Positions 7,377-16,035 of a DNA stretch of 59,709 nt are shown here, in pieces. Under the pieces are notes generated by a model. The model worked only from the letters and a program-made list of their open reading frames with translations, did not search any database and was not told the DNA's origin. This DNA is from a virus. A program made the translations under genes and the position numbers. Numbering within the stretch: the first letter of the stretch is position 1; each line of letters begins with the position of its first letter. The stretch is from positions 1 through 59,709 of IMG/VR virus record IMGVR_UViG_3300024999_000116; one strand, written 5' to 3'.

Positions 7377-9488
7377 ATGGACTGGAAAAAACCATTTCGT
7401 GCGTTAAAAAAGAAGGTGAAAGAGATAGTGGCACCTGCTGTAGAATACGATCAAGAGACACTTGACTTGCTTAAATACTGGCAAGATCAGTTCGAGATTG
7501 ACCGTTTCGCTAAGAAAAAATACGATAATCTTATGGATTCATGGGAAAACATGTATAACGGTAATCGTGAATTCGAGAACGTCAATAATAGGCAGGATAG
7601 AGAAGCGAGAACGGTTGTTAACTTCCCTCGCTTGATTATTGAAGCGTTAATTGATATGACTATCCCTGACCACGACTTCAAACCTGTTACCGCTGCCGAT
7701 GAAATACCGGTTAATGCTTTGAAAAGTTACGTTGGTTATGTACTGAGAAGTTCTTCTCCTTCATTAGAAGAAATGAATATGTCGGACGAGCGCAGGGTTT
7801 CAAAGTTGGGCGGTACATTTAAGAAGGTTCACTGGAACAATAATATCAAACGTGCTGGATATGTCGGCGAAATTGAGATTAGTAACCCTCACCCAAAGGA
7901 CATTATACCTAATAAGTCGTCTATTAACTTCGGTGACGACATGGAACATTATCATCATCCGGTTAACCGCACACAGAAGTATATTCTTCGCAAATGGAAA
8001 GATATAACGAAGGATATGCTGGAAGAAAAGGCAATTTTATATGCCGAGTATGATGAGATATTAGGCGACCAGAAAGTTACTACCGTTACCGATACTACCG
8101 GAGTTTCTAAGGATACGGGACTTGGCAAGTATACTATTGTTGAGACTACCTACCGTGACGACGACGGAGATATTTGTAAGTTGTGGTGGTCAGGTGACTT
8201 ACTGATTAAACATCTGCCGAAGTTCTTTTATCGTAGGGATGAGGACGGTAATCCCTATAAGACCGAAACTATAGAAGCAGGTACGCAGATTCGCAAAGGC
8301 TTGGATGAATACGGCAATATTGCCTACCGTGTTATTGATGCCGAAACTGAGGCAGAGTATTATATACCTACCTGCTGGGATATAGTCTATCAACCCTTTA
8401 TTATGCGTGATAAGTGTTGTTGGGGTATATCTATTATGGAAGATGTTTGGGACTTACAGGAGAGTATCAAGAAAGCGGTATTTTCCTATGAAGAAAACTT
8501 CCTAAAGGGCAGGAAGAAAATAATAACAGATTCACAAGAGGCAGGAAGAAAACTTCAAGATCCGACATCCGAGATAATAGTTTTAAACGACCCTGCCACA
8601 ACAAAAGAAGTTGATTTAAGTACAAACATTGACGGGGTGCAATGGGTTAATCAGTTAAAAGAATGGATGCAACTTATTACCGGCGTAACCGATGCCTCAT
8701 TAGGAGTTCATCAACCAGGCGTAACATCAGGCGATCAGGCGCAGGCATATATAAGTCAGTCAAGCAACAAATTAGCAATTAAGTCTGCCTATAAGTCAAC
8801 CTCATATAAGACACTTTACCGTACTATTGCGGAGTTTGCGTTGGCGTTTTGTGATGATGACAGACCTTTCCGTATTACCGGAGAAAAGGGTGAGAATAAA
8901 TACGGTCAGTTTAACCGCTTGTCTATGCTTCGTGATGTTAACGGTGACTTAATTTATCCTGACTTTGATATTGAGATTAGCGCAGAAGTTGGATTTATGA
9001 AGAATAAGTCAGAAATGATGAATTCTATAGTTTCACTTGCAGGACAAGGACGTTTTGAACCTACTCCTGGTAATATGCTGATACTGAAAATACTTGATAA
9101 AATCGGTGTTCCGCACCTTAAAGAAGTTATCGGGCAGATGGAGCAGGATATACAGCAAGCACAGGAGGCCCAAGCAAAGCAGGAAGAACAGGCTAAACTC
9201 ATACAGGAACAACAACTACAACAGAGTACAGATATGATGCTTGCTAAACAGCAGCACGAAAAAGAACTTGCTGTTATAAAACAGCAGGGAGAACTAAACC
9301 GTCAACAGCAATCGCACGACCTCGAAAATAGTAAAGAAGTTATGAGTGGCGAATTGCAGCAGGGCGCAGTTATGAGTTTTGTGGACAAGTTGAATCAGAT
9401 TAAAGAGAACAATCCTGATACCTTTGTTAAAATTATGCAACTACCGGCAGAGCAGCAGGTACAGGCGGTAATGAGTATGATAAGTTAA
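7377..9488 (+). CDS. Portal protein
   Basis: The 703-residue protein forms the portal ring at the capsid vertex. It has the architecture of large podovirus-type portals: an N-terminal wing (YWQDQFEIDRFAKKKYDNLM), a central region with WGISIMEDVWDLQESIKK, and the SSNKLAIKSAYKS crown-stem region. A Gln-rich coiled coil from about residue 580 (QDIQQAQEAQAKQEEQAKL) probably forms the barrel. The terL-portal-scaffold-capsid order supports the call. Confidence 0.85.
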   Translation: MDWKKPFRALKKKVKEIVAPAVEYDQETLDLLKYWQDQFEIDRFAKKKYDNLMDSWENMYNGNREFENVNNRQDREARTVVNFPRLIIEALIDMTIPDHDFKPVTAADEIPVNALKSYVGYVLRSSSPSLEEMNMSDERRVSKLGGTFKKVHWNNNIKRAGYVGEIEISNPHPKDIIPNKSSINFGDDMEHYHHPVNRTQKYILRKWKDITKDMLEEKAILYAEYDEILGDQKVTTVTDTTGVSKDTGLGKYTIVETTYRDDDGDICKLWWSGDLLIKHLPKFFYRRDEDGNPYKTETIEAGTQIRKGLDEYGNIAYRVIDAETEAEYYIPTCWDIVYQPFIMRDKCCWGISIMEDVWDLQESIKKAVFSYEENFLKGRKKIITDSQEAGRKLQDPTSEIIVLNDPATTKEVDLSTNIDGVQWVNQLKEWMQLITGVTDASLGVHQPGVTSGDQAQAYISQSSNKLAIKSAYKSTSYKTLYRTIAEFALAFCDDDRPFRITGEKGENKYGQFNRLSMLRDVNGDLIYPDFDIEISAEVGFMKNKSEMMNSIVSLAGQGRFEPTPGNMLILKILDKIGVPHLKEVIGQMEQDIQQAQEAQAKQEEQAKLIQEQQLQQSTDMMLAKQQHEKELAVIKQQGELNRQQQSHDLENSKEVMSGELQQGAVMSFVDKLNQIKENNPDTFVKIMQLPAEQQVQAVMSMIS

Positions 9489-9511
9489 TAACGGATAACC
9501 GGAGGTAAATG

Positions 9512-9646
9512 ATGCAATTAACTGATCAAGAAAAAAGAATCATCGAAGAATTGCGTAAACTTGGAGGATGGGGAACGCTTACCGTCAAAGTTAAGGGTGG
9601 CAGGGCGGTTATGATTAGTCCTACTAGGGATATTAAGTTAGACTAG
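9512..9646 (+). CDS. DUF2292-like small protein
   Basis: The 44-residue product reads DQEKRIIEELRKLG, then GTLTVKVKGGRAVMISPTR. This helix followed by a two-stranded sheet is typical of the YezD/DUF2292 family, whose function is unknown. Its stop overlaps the stop of the leftward RHH gene by 4 nt (CTAG), so the TnpB element abuts it directly. Confidence 0.6.
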   Translation: MQLTDQEKRIIEELRKLGGWGTLTVKVKGGRAVMISPTRDIKLD

Positions 9647-9804
9647 ATGCGATCCGAATTAATTTTTTCGGAGTGTTTCTGTAATACGGTTAAAATGTAA
9701 TTGCTTAGTGTTCTGTTTTCGCTTTTTGCTAATTGTTCCAATTTAGCCTTAAAATCTTTTGGTAGCATTATAAGAGTTCTAGTGTTATTTTTTGAAACTG
9801 TCAT
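9643..9804 (-). CDS. RHH regulator beside tnpB
   Basis: The 53-residue product begins MTVSKNNTRTLIMLPKDFKA and continues as an RHH fold (RTLSNYILTVLQKH). An AGGGAGTGAT site precedes the ATG. It is divergent from tnpB, and its promoter shares a -35 box with that of tnpB, so it probably controls the element. Confidence 0.7.
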   Translation of the reverse strand: MTVSKNNTRTLIMLPKDFKAKLEQLAKSENRTLSNYILTVLQKHSEKINSDRI

Positions 9805-9828
9805 CTAATTATCACTCCCTTTAAATTA

Positions 9829-9881
9829 ATTATATCACAATGCAGTAAGTTATTGCAATAGTGATAACATAGTGATATAAT
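9829..9881. promoter_or_regulatory. Divergent promoters sharing one -35 box
   Basis: The palindromic hexamer TTGCAA at 9853-9858 serves both strands. Rightward, 17 nt lead to TATAAT 9876-9881 (tnpB). Leftward, 18 nt lead to TATAAT 9829-9834 (RHH gene). Both -10 boxes carry the flank GTGATATAAT, giving a symmetric operator-like region of about 50 nt. Confidence 0.75.
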
Positions 9882-9901
9882 ATAGTAAAGGAGGTGATAG
9901 C

Positions 9902-11023
9902 TTGATAAAAACTTACAAAGTTAGACTTGAACCGAATAAAGAGCAAGAACAAAAGATGTGGCAATCTGCCGGAACCGCTAGATGGGCGTATAACTGGACG
10001 TTGGGTGTACAACAAGAGAATCGCCAAAACGGCGGTAAGTTTATTCAAGACGGTGAGTTGCGTAAAAGTTTAACTAAGTTAAAGAAAACAGAAGAATTTT
10101 GTTGGCTTAAAAAATACTCTAATAATATTACAAAACAAGCAGTTAAGGATGCTTGCAAAGCATATAAATCATTTTTTAATGGCAATAGTAAATTTCCTAA
10201 ATTTAAGAGTAAAAAGAAAAGCAGGACATCATTCTATCAAGATACATCAAATATTAAAATTAATGAAACTCATGCAAGACTAGAAAAAATAGGATGGGTA
10301 AGGTTAAGCGAAACCAATAGAATACCGCAGGGAAGATACTTTAATCCAAGGGTTACGCATGATGGAATACATTGGTTTATATCTGTTGGCGTAGAGGAAT
10401 TTCCTGTATATCCCGAACTAACCAATGAAAGTATTGGTATTGATGTAGGAATTAAGAGTCTTGCTGTAGTCAGTAACGGAATGATATTTAAAAACATTAA
10501 TAAGTCAGGCAAGGTAAAAAAAATCAAAAAGCGTTTGCGTAGGTTGCAACGTAAATGCTCACGAAAATATTATAAAAATGGAAAGGGTGTAAGTTACGAA
10601 AAGACTAGTAACATTATAAAACTTGAAAAATCAATCTTAAAAATTCACCATAAACTAAAAGACATTAAAACTGATTATATCCATAAAACTACTTCCGAGA
10701 TAGTGAAAACCAAACCTTCAAGGGTAGTTATGGAGGATTTGAATATTACAGGAATGATGAAAAATAAGTATCTATCAAAAGCTATTCAGGAACAAAGTCT
10801 ATATGAATTTCACAGGCAAATGCAGTACAAATGCGAGTGGAACGGTATAGAGTTTGTTGTAGCAGATAGGTTTTTCCCATCATCAAAACTTTGTTCGGAG
10901 TGTGGATATATTCATAGGGAATTAAAATTATCTGATAGGACTTATATCTGTCCTGCTTGTGGTAACAAGATAGATAGGGATTATCAGGCAAGTTTAAACC
11001 TATCTAAATACGAATCAGCATAA
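9902..11023 (+). CDS. tnpB: TnpB RNA-guided nuclease (IS605/IS607 OrfB)
   Basis: The 373-residue protein has an N-terminal OrfB domain and a complete RuvC site: Asp in GIDVGIKSLAV (about residue 181), Glu in VVMEDLNI, and Asp in DRDYQASLNL. A CSEC...CPAC zinc ribbon lies before the last Asp. TnpB is a nuclease guided by an omega RNA from the element's right end. No TnpA is present, so it is non-autonomous or domesticated. The start is TTG after AAAGGAGGTGATAG. It lies between the portal and scaffold genes. Confidence 0.9.
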   Translation: MIKTYKVRLEPNKEQEQKMWQSAGTARWAYNWTLGVQQENRQNGGKFIQDGELRKSLTKLKKTEEFCWLKKYSNNITKQAVKDACKAYKSFFNGNSKFPKFKSKKKSRTSFYQDTSNIKINETHARLEKIGWVRLSETNRIPQGRYFNPRVTHDGIHWFISVGVEEFPVYPELTNESIGIDVGIKSLAVVSNGMIFKNINKSGKVKKIKKRLRRLQRKCSRKYYKNGKGVSYEKTSNIIKLEKSILKIHHKLKDIKTDYIHKTTSEIVKTKPSRVVMEDLNITGMMKNKYLSKAIQEQSLYEFHRQMQYKCEWNGIEFVVADRFFPSSKLCSECGYIHRELKLSDRTYICPACGNKIDRDYQASLNLSKYESA

Positions 11024-11215
11024 AACCAATTTTAAAGGTTATGCCGATATGTACCCATAGTTAGTGGGGATTTTAAGCCTTTGGATTGCTACATCAAACA
11101 CGATTAGGATTAATCCGAAAGTGGGCAGGATGAATAAGGAAGAAAACTTTATATGTTTTTGTAACGGATAGGGTATGTGACGATGCTTTGGGCATTTAAA
11201 CTATCCCTATTTTTA
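11024..11215 (+). mobile_element. TnpB element right end, probable omega RNA
   Basis: About 190 nt after the tnpB stop hold no gene but several hairpins: AACC/GGTT at once after the stop, CCCA/TGGG around 11052-11067, and a GGATTAATCC palindrome. This is where omega RNAs and right ends lie in IS605/IS607 elements. An imperfect ATAGGG/CCCTAT hairpin with a T-run ends the stretch near 11215. The exact boundary is not determined. Confidence 0.5.
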
Positions 11216-11246
11216 TTGCCTAAATTTATGAAAGGAGGTGTTAAGC

Positions 11247-11393
11247 GTGGCTAAAAATCTCGACAAAGCAATGCCGTGCAGCGGTACTTTTACCTATGGT
11301 AATACCGGAAGTCGGCAGGCAGATGTAACTCGCGTCATAAAAGGCGGCGATCTGCGTTCACGTCCCGGCAAAAACAACGGTGCTGTTAAATAG
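11247..11393 (+). CDS. Small phage protein
   Basis: This 48-residue, Gly- and Lys-rich product starts at GTG after AAAGGAGGTG and ends RSRPGKNNGAVK. No family is recognised; it may be a minor virion protein. Confidence 0.55.
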   Translation: MAKNLDKAMPCSGTFTYGNTGSRQADVTRVIKGGDLRSRPGKNNGAVK

Positions 11394-11397
11394 TTAA

Positions 11398-11425
11398 AGC
11401 AGGTTTTACCCTGCTTTTCTATTTT
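11398..11425 (+). terminator. Intrinsic terminator
   Basis: AGCAGG (11398-11403) pairs with CCTGCT (11410-11415), followed by a T-rich run. The next 100 nt to the scaffold gene are untranslated and contain overlapping GACGG/CCGG repeats. Confidence 0.7.
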
Positions 11426-11530
11426 CTACATAACATCGTTCCGCTTTAGGGTGACGGTTGGAAATAGACAACGGACACGCCGGATAGACGGTGAATATAT
11501 CGCTGGCGAGCGTAAACGTGGGGTGTAAAT

Positions 11531-12364
11531 ATGGAAGATCAGGTATTGGAAACAGGAACAGAGGAAGTCGTTTCACCTCAAACAGATATTGATACTAACG
11601 AACAAACCGATACCGGAAACGAATCCGGCACTCAGCAAATGAGTGATGCTGAAGTCGTTGAGCAGCAGAAACAGAAGCAGACACAGGAACAAAACAGGGC
11701 ATTTGCTCAGATGCGTAGGGAAGCACAAGAGGCCAAGCGCAAGGCAGATGAACTTGAACAGTGGAAACGTGACTTTGAGCAAAAAAACAACGAACAAAAA
11801 CAGAAACAGTTGAAGGCAGACATGGACGCTCAGAGAGAAAAACTTGCCGCTGAATTAGAGGAACAGGGATTTCCTGTTAGTCAGATTAACAAATATCTGA
11901 TGATGGACCCTGCTTTTCAGCAGATGCAGGCAGAGTTAAACGCCAATAAGCAGCAGTTAGAACAGGAGAGATACCTGAGAAACAGTCAGGCGGCAGAACA
12001 GCAGGTCAGGAAGGACCACGCTTATCTGAAGGGTAAATACGGCGACATTGTGCCGGAATTAGATAGTATTGACCAAGCAACCGTTGACTTGGTGTATGGC
12101 GGTATGCCGCTTAAATCGGCATGGTTAACTGCTAACGAAGATGTTATTGCCGAAGCGTTGCAGAAAAAGGCGGCGCAGAAGGTTATTAAGCAGGTGGGAA
12201 GTAAGGCACACTTGGGTACTGAGAAGTCGAATGATAATACGGATTTGGGTACTCAGGTTAGTTTGACACCGGAACAGATGCAGGTATATAGGGATACTTT
12301 CCCTGGTGAAACAGAAGCGCAGATTAAAAAACGTGCAGCAAAATACTCTAAGAAGTCCAAATAG
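11531..12364 (+). CDS. Capsid scaffolding protein
   Basis: The 277-residue protein is acidic at its N-terminus, then a long Gln/Lys/Glu-rich coiled coil (about residues 40-150), and ends in a basic helical tail (AAKYSKKSK). This composition and the position between portal and major capsid fit a scaffold that directs procapsid assembly and then leaves. Confidence 0.8.
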   Translation: MEDQVLETGTEEVVSPQTDIDTNEQTDTGNESGTQQMSDAEVVEQQKQKQTQEQNRAFAQMRREAQEAKRKADELEQWKRDFEQKNNEQKQKQLKADMDAQREKLAAELEEQGFPVSQINKYLMMDPAFQQMQAELNANKQQLEQERYLRNSQAAEQQVRKDHAYLKGKYGDIVPELDSIDQATVDLVYGGMPLKSAWLTANEDVIAEALQKKAAQKVIKQVGSKAHLGTEKSNDNTDLGTQVSLTPEQMQVYRDTFPGETEAQIKKRAAKYSKKSK

Positions 12365-12385
12365 TAAGAACTGGAGGTATAGTAA

Positions 12386-12811
12386 ATGAGCATGAAAGTA
12401 ATAGGTAATATGTCCACTATCGGTTATAAGTGCAGGATAATCGATCATCTTTATATGACAGATTCTGAGGCGGCAGTAGAAGGTCGCGCTTACAAGTTAT
12501 CTACTAGGAGATGGACTAAGGCGGCAACAACCGACAGGATTTATGCAATTTGTGTTAAGGCGGCAAGTGCCGGAACTGATGTATTGGGAGTTATGGAAAT
12601 TGTTAAGGCCGGAGATATTATTAGGTCTACCTACACAGGTACAGCAGATGCCGCATTTGTATCCGGGTTAGAAGCAGGTGTCCTTGATGCTAACGGCGAC
12701 AATGTGGATGCTGCAACCGTTACTGGTGGTCACATTGTTATACTCGCGAAAGATACCGTTGATGCAACCGTAGATTTTATTACAACTAAAAACTTTACAC
12801 AGGCTGACTAA
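12386..12811 (+). CDS. Head decoration-like protein
   Basis: The 141-residue product is mostly beta, with evenly spaced Gly/Ala strands (EGRAYKLSTRRWTKAATTD; GGHIVILAKDTVDAT). It lies just before the major capsid gene, where decoration or stabilisation proteins are usual. GGAGG precedes the ATG. Confidence 0.55.
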   Translation: MSMKVIGNMSTIGYKCRIIDHLYMTDSEAAVEGRAYKLSTRRWTKAATTDRIYAICVKAASAGTDVLGVMEIVKAGDIIRSTYTGTADAAFVSGLEAGVLDANGDNVDAATVTGGHIVILAKDTVDATVDFITTKNFTQAD

Positions 12812-12852
12812 TTAATTAGTTAGTTTTTGTTTTAGAAATGGAGGAATATTAA

Positions 12853-13827
12853 ATGGGTGTACAAATACAAGAATCAGGTTTATTCAATAAATTGGTAGGG
12901 CTTTATGAAAATCCCATTTTGGAGTATTGGCAAGACAAATATGCTGATGCCATTAAGGACAGCATGATTGATGTTTTATTTAGTAAGGAAAAGTCCAGTA
13001 ATGCAACCGAATCAATTACTGAAATGGTTGGTGCTGTTGATTTTACCAAATGGAATGGTGAGTTCACTTATGGTAATCAGAAAGAAGGCTATGCGAAGGT
13101 GTGGACTCCCATAATTTGGCAGGCAGGTATGGCGTACAGTAGATTTTTACTTTCAAATGCTAAATTAATGGACCTGAAGAATGATCAATTTAAGTTTGCT
13201 ATCGCTGCTGCAAGATTCCGCGAGGCATGTGCCTCTGGTATATTGACTTATGCTGACCAAACAGCCGGCTACAATGTTAATGGTGAGGTTTTGGCATGGA
13301 ATAAAGTTGCTGACGGACTTCCCATTGCAAGCGCGGCGCACACAAGCGCAAACTCTTCCTTAACTCAGAGCAACCTTCACGCCCTCGAACTCAATGAGGA
13401 CAGTTTAGAAACTGTTTGTCAGGCAATGTTTGACTTAAAAGACGATTCAGGCAAAGACGCAAACCTACAACCCAACACGTTAATCGTACCTACCGCACTT
13501 CGCAAGAAGGCCATTGAACTAATTGGCGGCGAGGGAAAGGTTGATAGTTCCGACAATAACCCCAATATCTACAACGGGAGCATGAAGTTAATCGTCTATA
13601 AACAATTCCGTCGTCAAACCGGCAAGACTGGTCAGCCTTGGGCAGTTGCAGACCATGAAATGCTCCAACAATCACTCAAGCTTGTGAATAGACTTGAGAG
13701 CGGAGACGACTACGAATTAGTTTCATGGAGGGATCAAGAGCAGCAAATTTGGAAAGTTGGCGCTCTGCAATGGCTGTCTATGGGGGCTTACGACTGGAGA
13801 CCGGTACAATTTTCGATTCCGAGCTAA
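12853..13827 (+). CDS. Major capsid protein (HK97 fold)
   Basis: The 324-residue protein shows a P22/HK97-like plan. An N-terminal arm and E-loop region precede a spine helix (ARFREACASGILTYADQ). The later strand-helix pattern includes NTLIVPTALRKKAIELIG and the ending QLKVGALQWLSMG-like strands near ALQWLSMGAYDWRP. The order scaffold, decoration, capsid supports it. A homing nuclease gene follows directly. Confidence 0.85.
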   Translation: MGVQIQESGLFNKLVGLYENPILEYWQDKYADAIKDSMIDVLFSKEKSSNATESITEMVGAVDFTKWNGEFTYGNQKEGYAKVWTPIIWQAGMAYSRFLLSNAKLMDLKNDQFKFAIAAARFREACASGILTYADQTAGYNVNGEVLAWNKVADGLPIASAAHTSANSSLTQSNLHALELNEDSLETVCQAMFDLKDDSGKDANLQPNTLIVPTALRKKAIELIGGEGKVDSSDNNPNIYNGSMKLIVYKQFRRQTGKTGQPWAVADHEMLQQSLKLVNRLESGDDYELVSWRDQEQQIWKVGALQWLSMGAYDWRPVQFSIPS

Positions 13828-13846
13828 ATTTTAAATAACATATAAC

Positions 13847-13875
13847 TTGCTAAATCCTCTAATGTGTGATATAAT
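13847..13875 (+). promoter_or_regulatory. Promoter of the inserted HNH gene
   Basis: TTGCTA (13847-13852), a 17-nt spacer and TATAAT (13870-13875) lie 30 nt before the HNH start. Virion genes around it lack such promoters. Confidence 0.75.
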
Positions 13876-13904
13876 AAGCAAAATTAACACAAAGGAGGAT
13901 TTGC

Positions 13905-14726
13905 ATGTTATCTAATTGCCCCGTATGTGGTAAAGAATTCAATGCAGTTGGAGCAGCTAAATATTGTTCCAAGGATTGCAGAATGATTGCTAAGATAAGC
14001 AGGGATGGTCGTCGCAAGACTGATATTTGCCCTAACTGTCTAAAAGAATTTATCGTTTCTAGTAACAGGCAGATATTCTGCTCTAAAGAGTGTTGGACTA
14101 TTGCGAACAGGGATAAAATAAGGGCAAAAACATATAAGGCAGTAATGAAGTATCACGATAAAAAATATTTTAACGGAAATAGGGAAATAGTCTTGGAAAG
14201 AGACGGTCATAAATGTATGAGGTGTGATTCTACTGAAAACATAGGGGTTCATCATATCGACAAGACGGGCAAGAAAGATAACCCTAATCATTCACTAGAC
14301 AACCTGATAACTTTATGTAATAACTGTCATTCGCAGGAACACGTTGAGGAAAAGAAGTTACCGCGAACCGCTTTTATGACTACATGCCAATACTGCGGTA
14401 ATCAGTTTAAAACTACCCCATATAAAATAAAAATAGGTGCAGGTAAATACTGCTCTAAGGAATGTAAGGATGCAGGCATGGTTACGCTGAAGGTTACAGA
14501 AGATTTACACCCAGCAGACAAACCCAATCATTTTATGGTTAGTTGCTGTAATTGCGGAACAAAGTTTTCAGTTCCTCCTAATAGGATTAAAAGAGGTACT
14601 GCACTTTACTGTAGTAGGTCGTGTAGAACTGTAGTTGAAAATAGTAAAAGGGCAGGTAAATACAAAATAAGTAATACTGAAAATATGGGCAAGGGTAGAA
14701 AAATAAATAAACAAGCAACAAACTAG
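13905..14726 (+). CDS. HNH endonuclease flanked by zinc fingers
   Basis: The 273-residue protein has two N-terminal C-x2-C...C-x3-C fingers, then a central HNH domain (REIVLERDGHKCMRCDS; GVHHIDKTG; LCNNCHSQEH), then two more fingers. Fingers flanking HNH are usual for DNA-binding homing nucleases. With its own promoter and terminator it is a self-contained guest after the capsid gene. Confidence 0.85.
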   Translation: MLSNCPVCGKEFNAVGAAKYCSKDCRMIAKISRDGRRKTDICPNCLKEFIVSSNRQIFCSKECWTIANRDKIRAKTYKAVMKYHDKKYFNGNREIVLERDGHKCMRCDSTENIGVHHIDKTGKKDNPNHSLDNLITLCNNCHSQEHVEEKKLPRTAFMTTCQYCGNQFKTTPYKIKIGAGKYCSKECKDAGMVTLKVTEDLHPADKPNHFMVSCCNCGTKFSVPPNRIKRGTALYCSRSCRTVVENSKRAGKYKISNTENMGKGRKINKQATN

Positions 14727-14750
14727 ACACCTAACGGTGTCTTTTATTTT
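14726..14750 (+). terminator. Terminator of the HNH gene
   Basis: GACACC (14726-14731) pairs with GGTGTC (14736-14741) and is followed by TTTTATTTT. The stem begins inside the stop codon. Confidence 0.85.
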
Positions 14751-14769
14751 ACCCACAAGGAGGTATATC

Positions 14770-15723
14770 ATGGCAACATATTCACATAATAAAAAAGTAT
14801 GCGGCATCGAGGGTTTATACGTAGGTGCTGTAGGTTCTGAGAAAGCAGTAGTTGACGCACTCGGCAGAATGTATCTTAATTTTGAACCCGGCAGCCAATT
14901 CTTCGTTGACTCTGCCACTGGTAGCGCATCCAACGACGGTCTAACATGGGCAACAGCACTGGCAAGCATTGACTCTGCTGTAGGCAAATGTACTGCTAAT
15001 AAGGGTGACATTATCTGGGTTGCACCAGGGCATAACGAGGGCATAACTACTGCCGCCAACATCGACCTTGACGTAGCAGGAATAACTATTATCGGTTTAG
15101 GTAGCGGTTCTCTAAAACCTACAATAGACTTTGATAATACCGCCGCTAGTGTAGCGATAGGTGCTAATGATGTAACTATCAGCAATATCAGGTTCAGAAC
15201 TTCAGCTAATGCGGTAACGGTCGGACTTGACATTGAAGCAGGAAAAGACTATGCAAAAGTTTTGAACTGTGAGTTTGGATTCGCTGAAACAGCAACAGAC
15301 GAGTTTGCAATTGCCCTAAGAAATAATGCAGGTTGTGATGGAACAGTAATTGACGGTTGTTTCTTTGGCGCAGGGGCGCAGGCAGCGGTAACGGCAATAA
15401 GCATTACTGGTGCATCTGACAACGTAACTATTAAGAATTGCCGCTTTACAGGCGCACATTCTACCGCTTGCATTAACGGCATAACTACACTAAGCACTAA
15501 TCTACTCATAAAAGACAATATCATGCAGCAAGGCGCAACCGAACCCGGTATTGAGTTACTTACCGGCACTACAGGTATTATAGCGAATAACTATATTGCA
15601 ACAAACTTGGCGACTATTGCCGCTTCTATTGTTGCTGATGGTTGTTGGTTATTCGAGAATTACTACAGTGAGGTTGCCCCTGAGACTGGTGCGCTGATTG
15701 GTACTGCTTCTGTTAACGACTAA
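14770..15723 (+). CDS. Parallel beta-helix virion protein
   Basis: From about residue 55 the 317-residue protein carries regular strand-turn repeats of the pectin-lyase type (ITIIGLGSGSLKPTIDF; VTISNIRFRTSANAVT; VTIKNCRFTGAHST), starting with the FVDSATGSASNDGLTWATA opening common in phage beta-helix proteins. It may be a head fibre or tailspike-like component. ATG 14770 follows AAGGAGG; upstream in-frame codons lie in the previous terminator. Confidence 0.75.
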   Translation: MATYSHNKKVCGIEGLYVGAVGSEKAVVDALGRMYLNFEPGSQFFVDSATGSASNDGLTWATALASIDSAVGKCTANKGDIIWVAPGHNEGITTAANIDLDVAGITIIGLGSGSLKPTIDFDNTAASVAIGANDVTISNIRFRTSANAVTVGLDIEAGKDYAKVLNCEFGFAETATDEFAIALRNNAGCDGTVIDGCFFGAGAQAAVTAISITGASDNVTIKNCRFTGAHSTACINGITTLSTNLLIKDNIMQQGATEPGIELLTGTTGIIANNYIATNLATIAASIVADGCWLFENYYSEVAPETGALIGTASVND

Positions 15724-15724
15724 A

Positions 15725-15755
15725 AGTAGGGGTTATTTACCCCTACTTTATTTTT
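15725..15755 (+). terminator. Intrinsic terminator
   Basis: AGTAGGGG (15725-15732) pairs with CCCCTACT (15740-15747), then TTATTTTT. Confidence 0.9.
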
Positions 15756-15765
15756 GAGGTGCTTT

Positions 15766-16035
15766 ATGCAATACACAAAAAAACCGGAAAATTTCACCGA
15801 TACAGAGAGGTTGCTTTTAGGCATATTGGAGGAATTGCGTAAAATATCCTCACTTTTACATACACCAAAAGTAGTTGAAGCGCCCAAGAAAGATGTTGTG
15901 CGTACTGTATCGGTGAAGAAAGTTAAGTCAATAAAGAAGTATTCATGTAAAAAGTGCGGCAGGGAGTTTGATAATTCTCGTGTCCGCACTAACCACGAAA
16001 AGAAATGCAAGGGTGGTGTTAAAGATAGCAACTAA
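15766..16035 (+). CDS. Small protein with C-terminal zinc finger
   Basis: The 89-residue product has a helical N-terminus (TERLLLGILEELRKISSLLH), a basic Lys/Val linker, and a classical C2H2-like finger at the end (YSCKKCGREF, then RTNHEKKC). GAGGTG precedes ATG 15766. It probably binds DNA or the particle. Confidence 0.6.
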   Translation: MQYTKKPENFTDTERLLLGILEELRKISSLLHTPKVVEAPKKDVVRTVSVKKVKSIKKYSCKKCGREFDNSRVRTNHEKKCKGGVKDSN

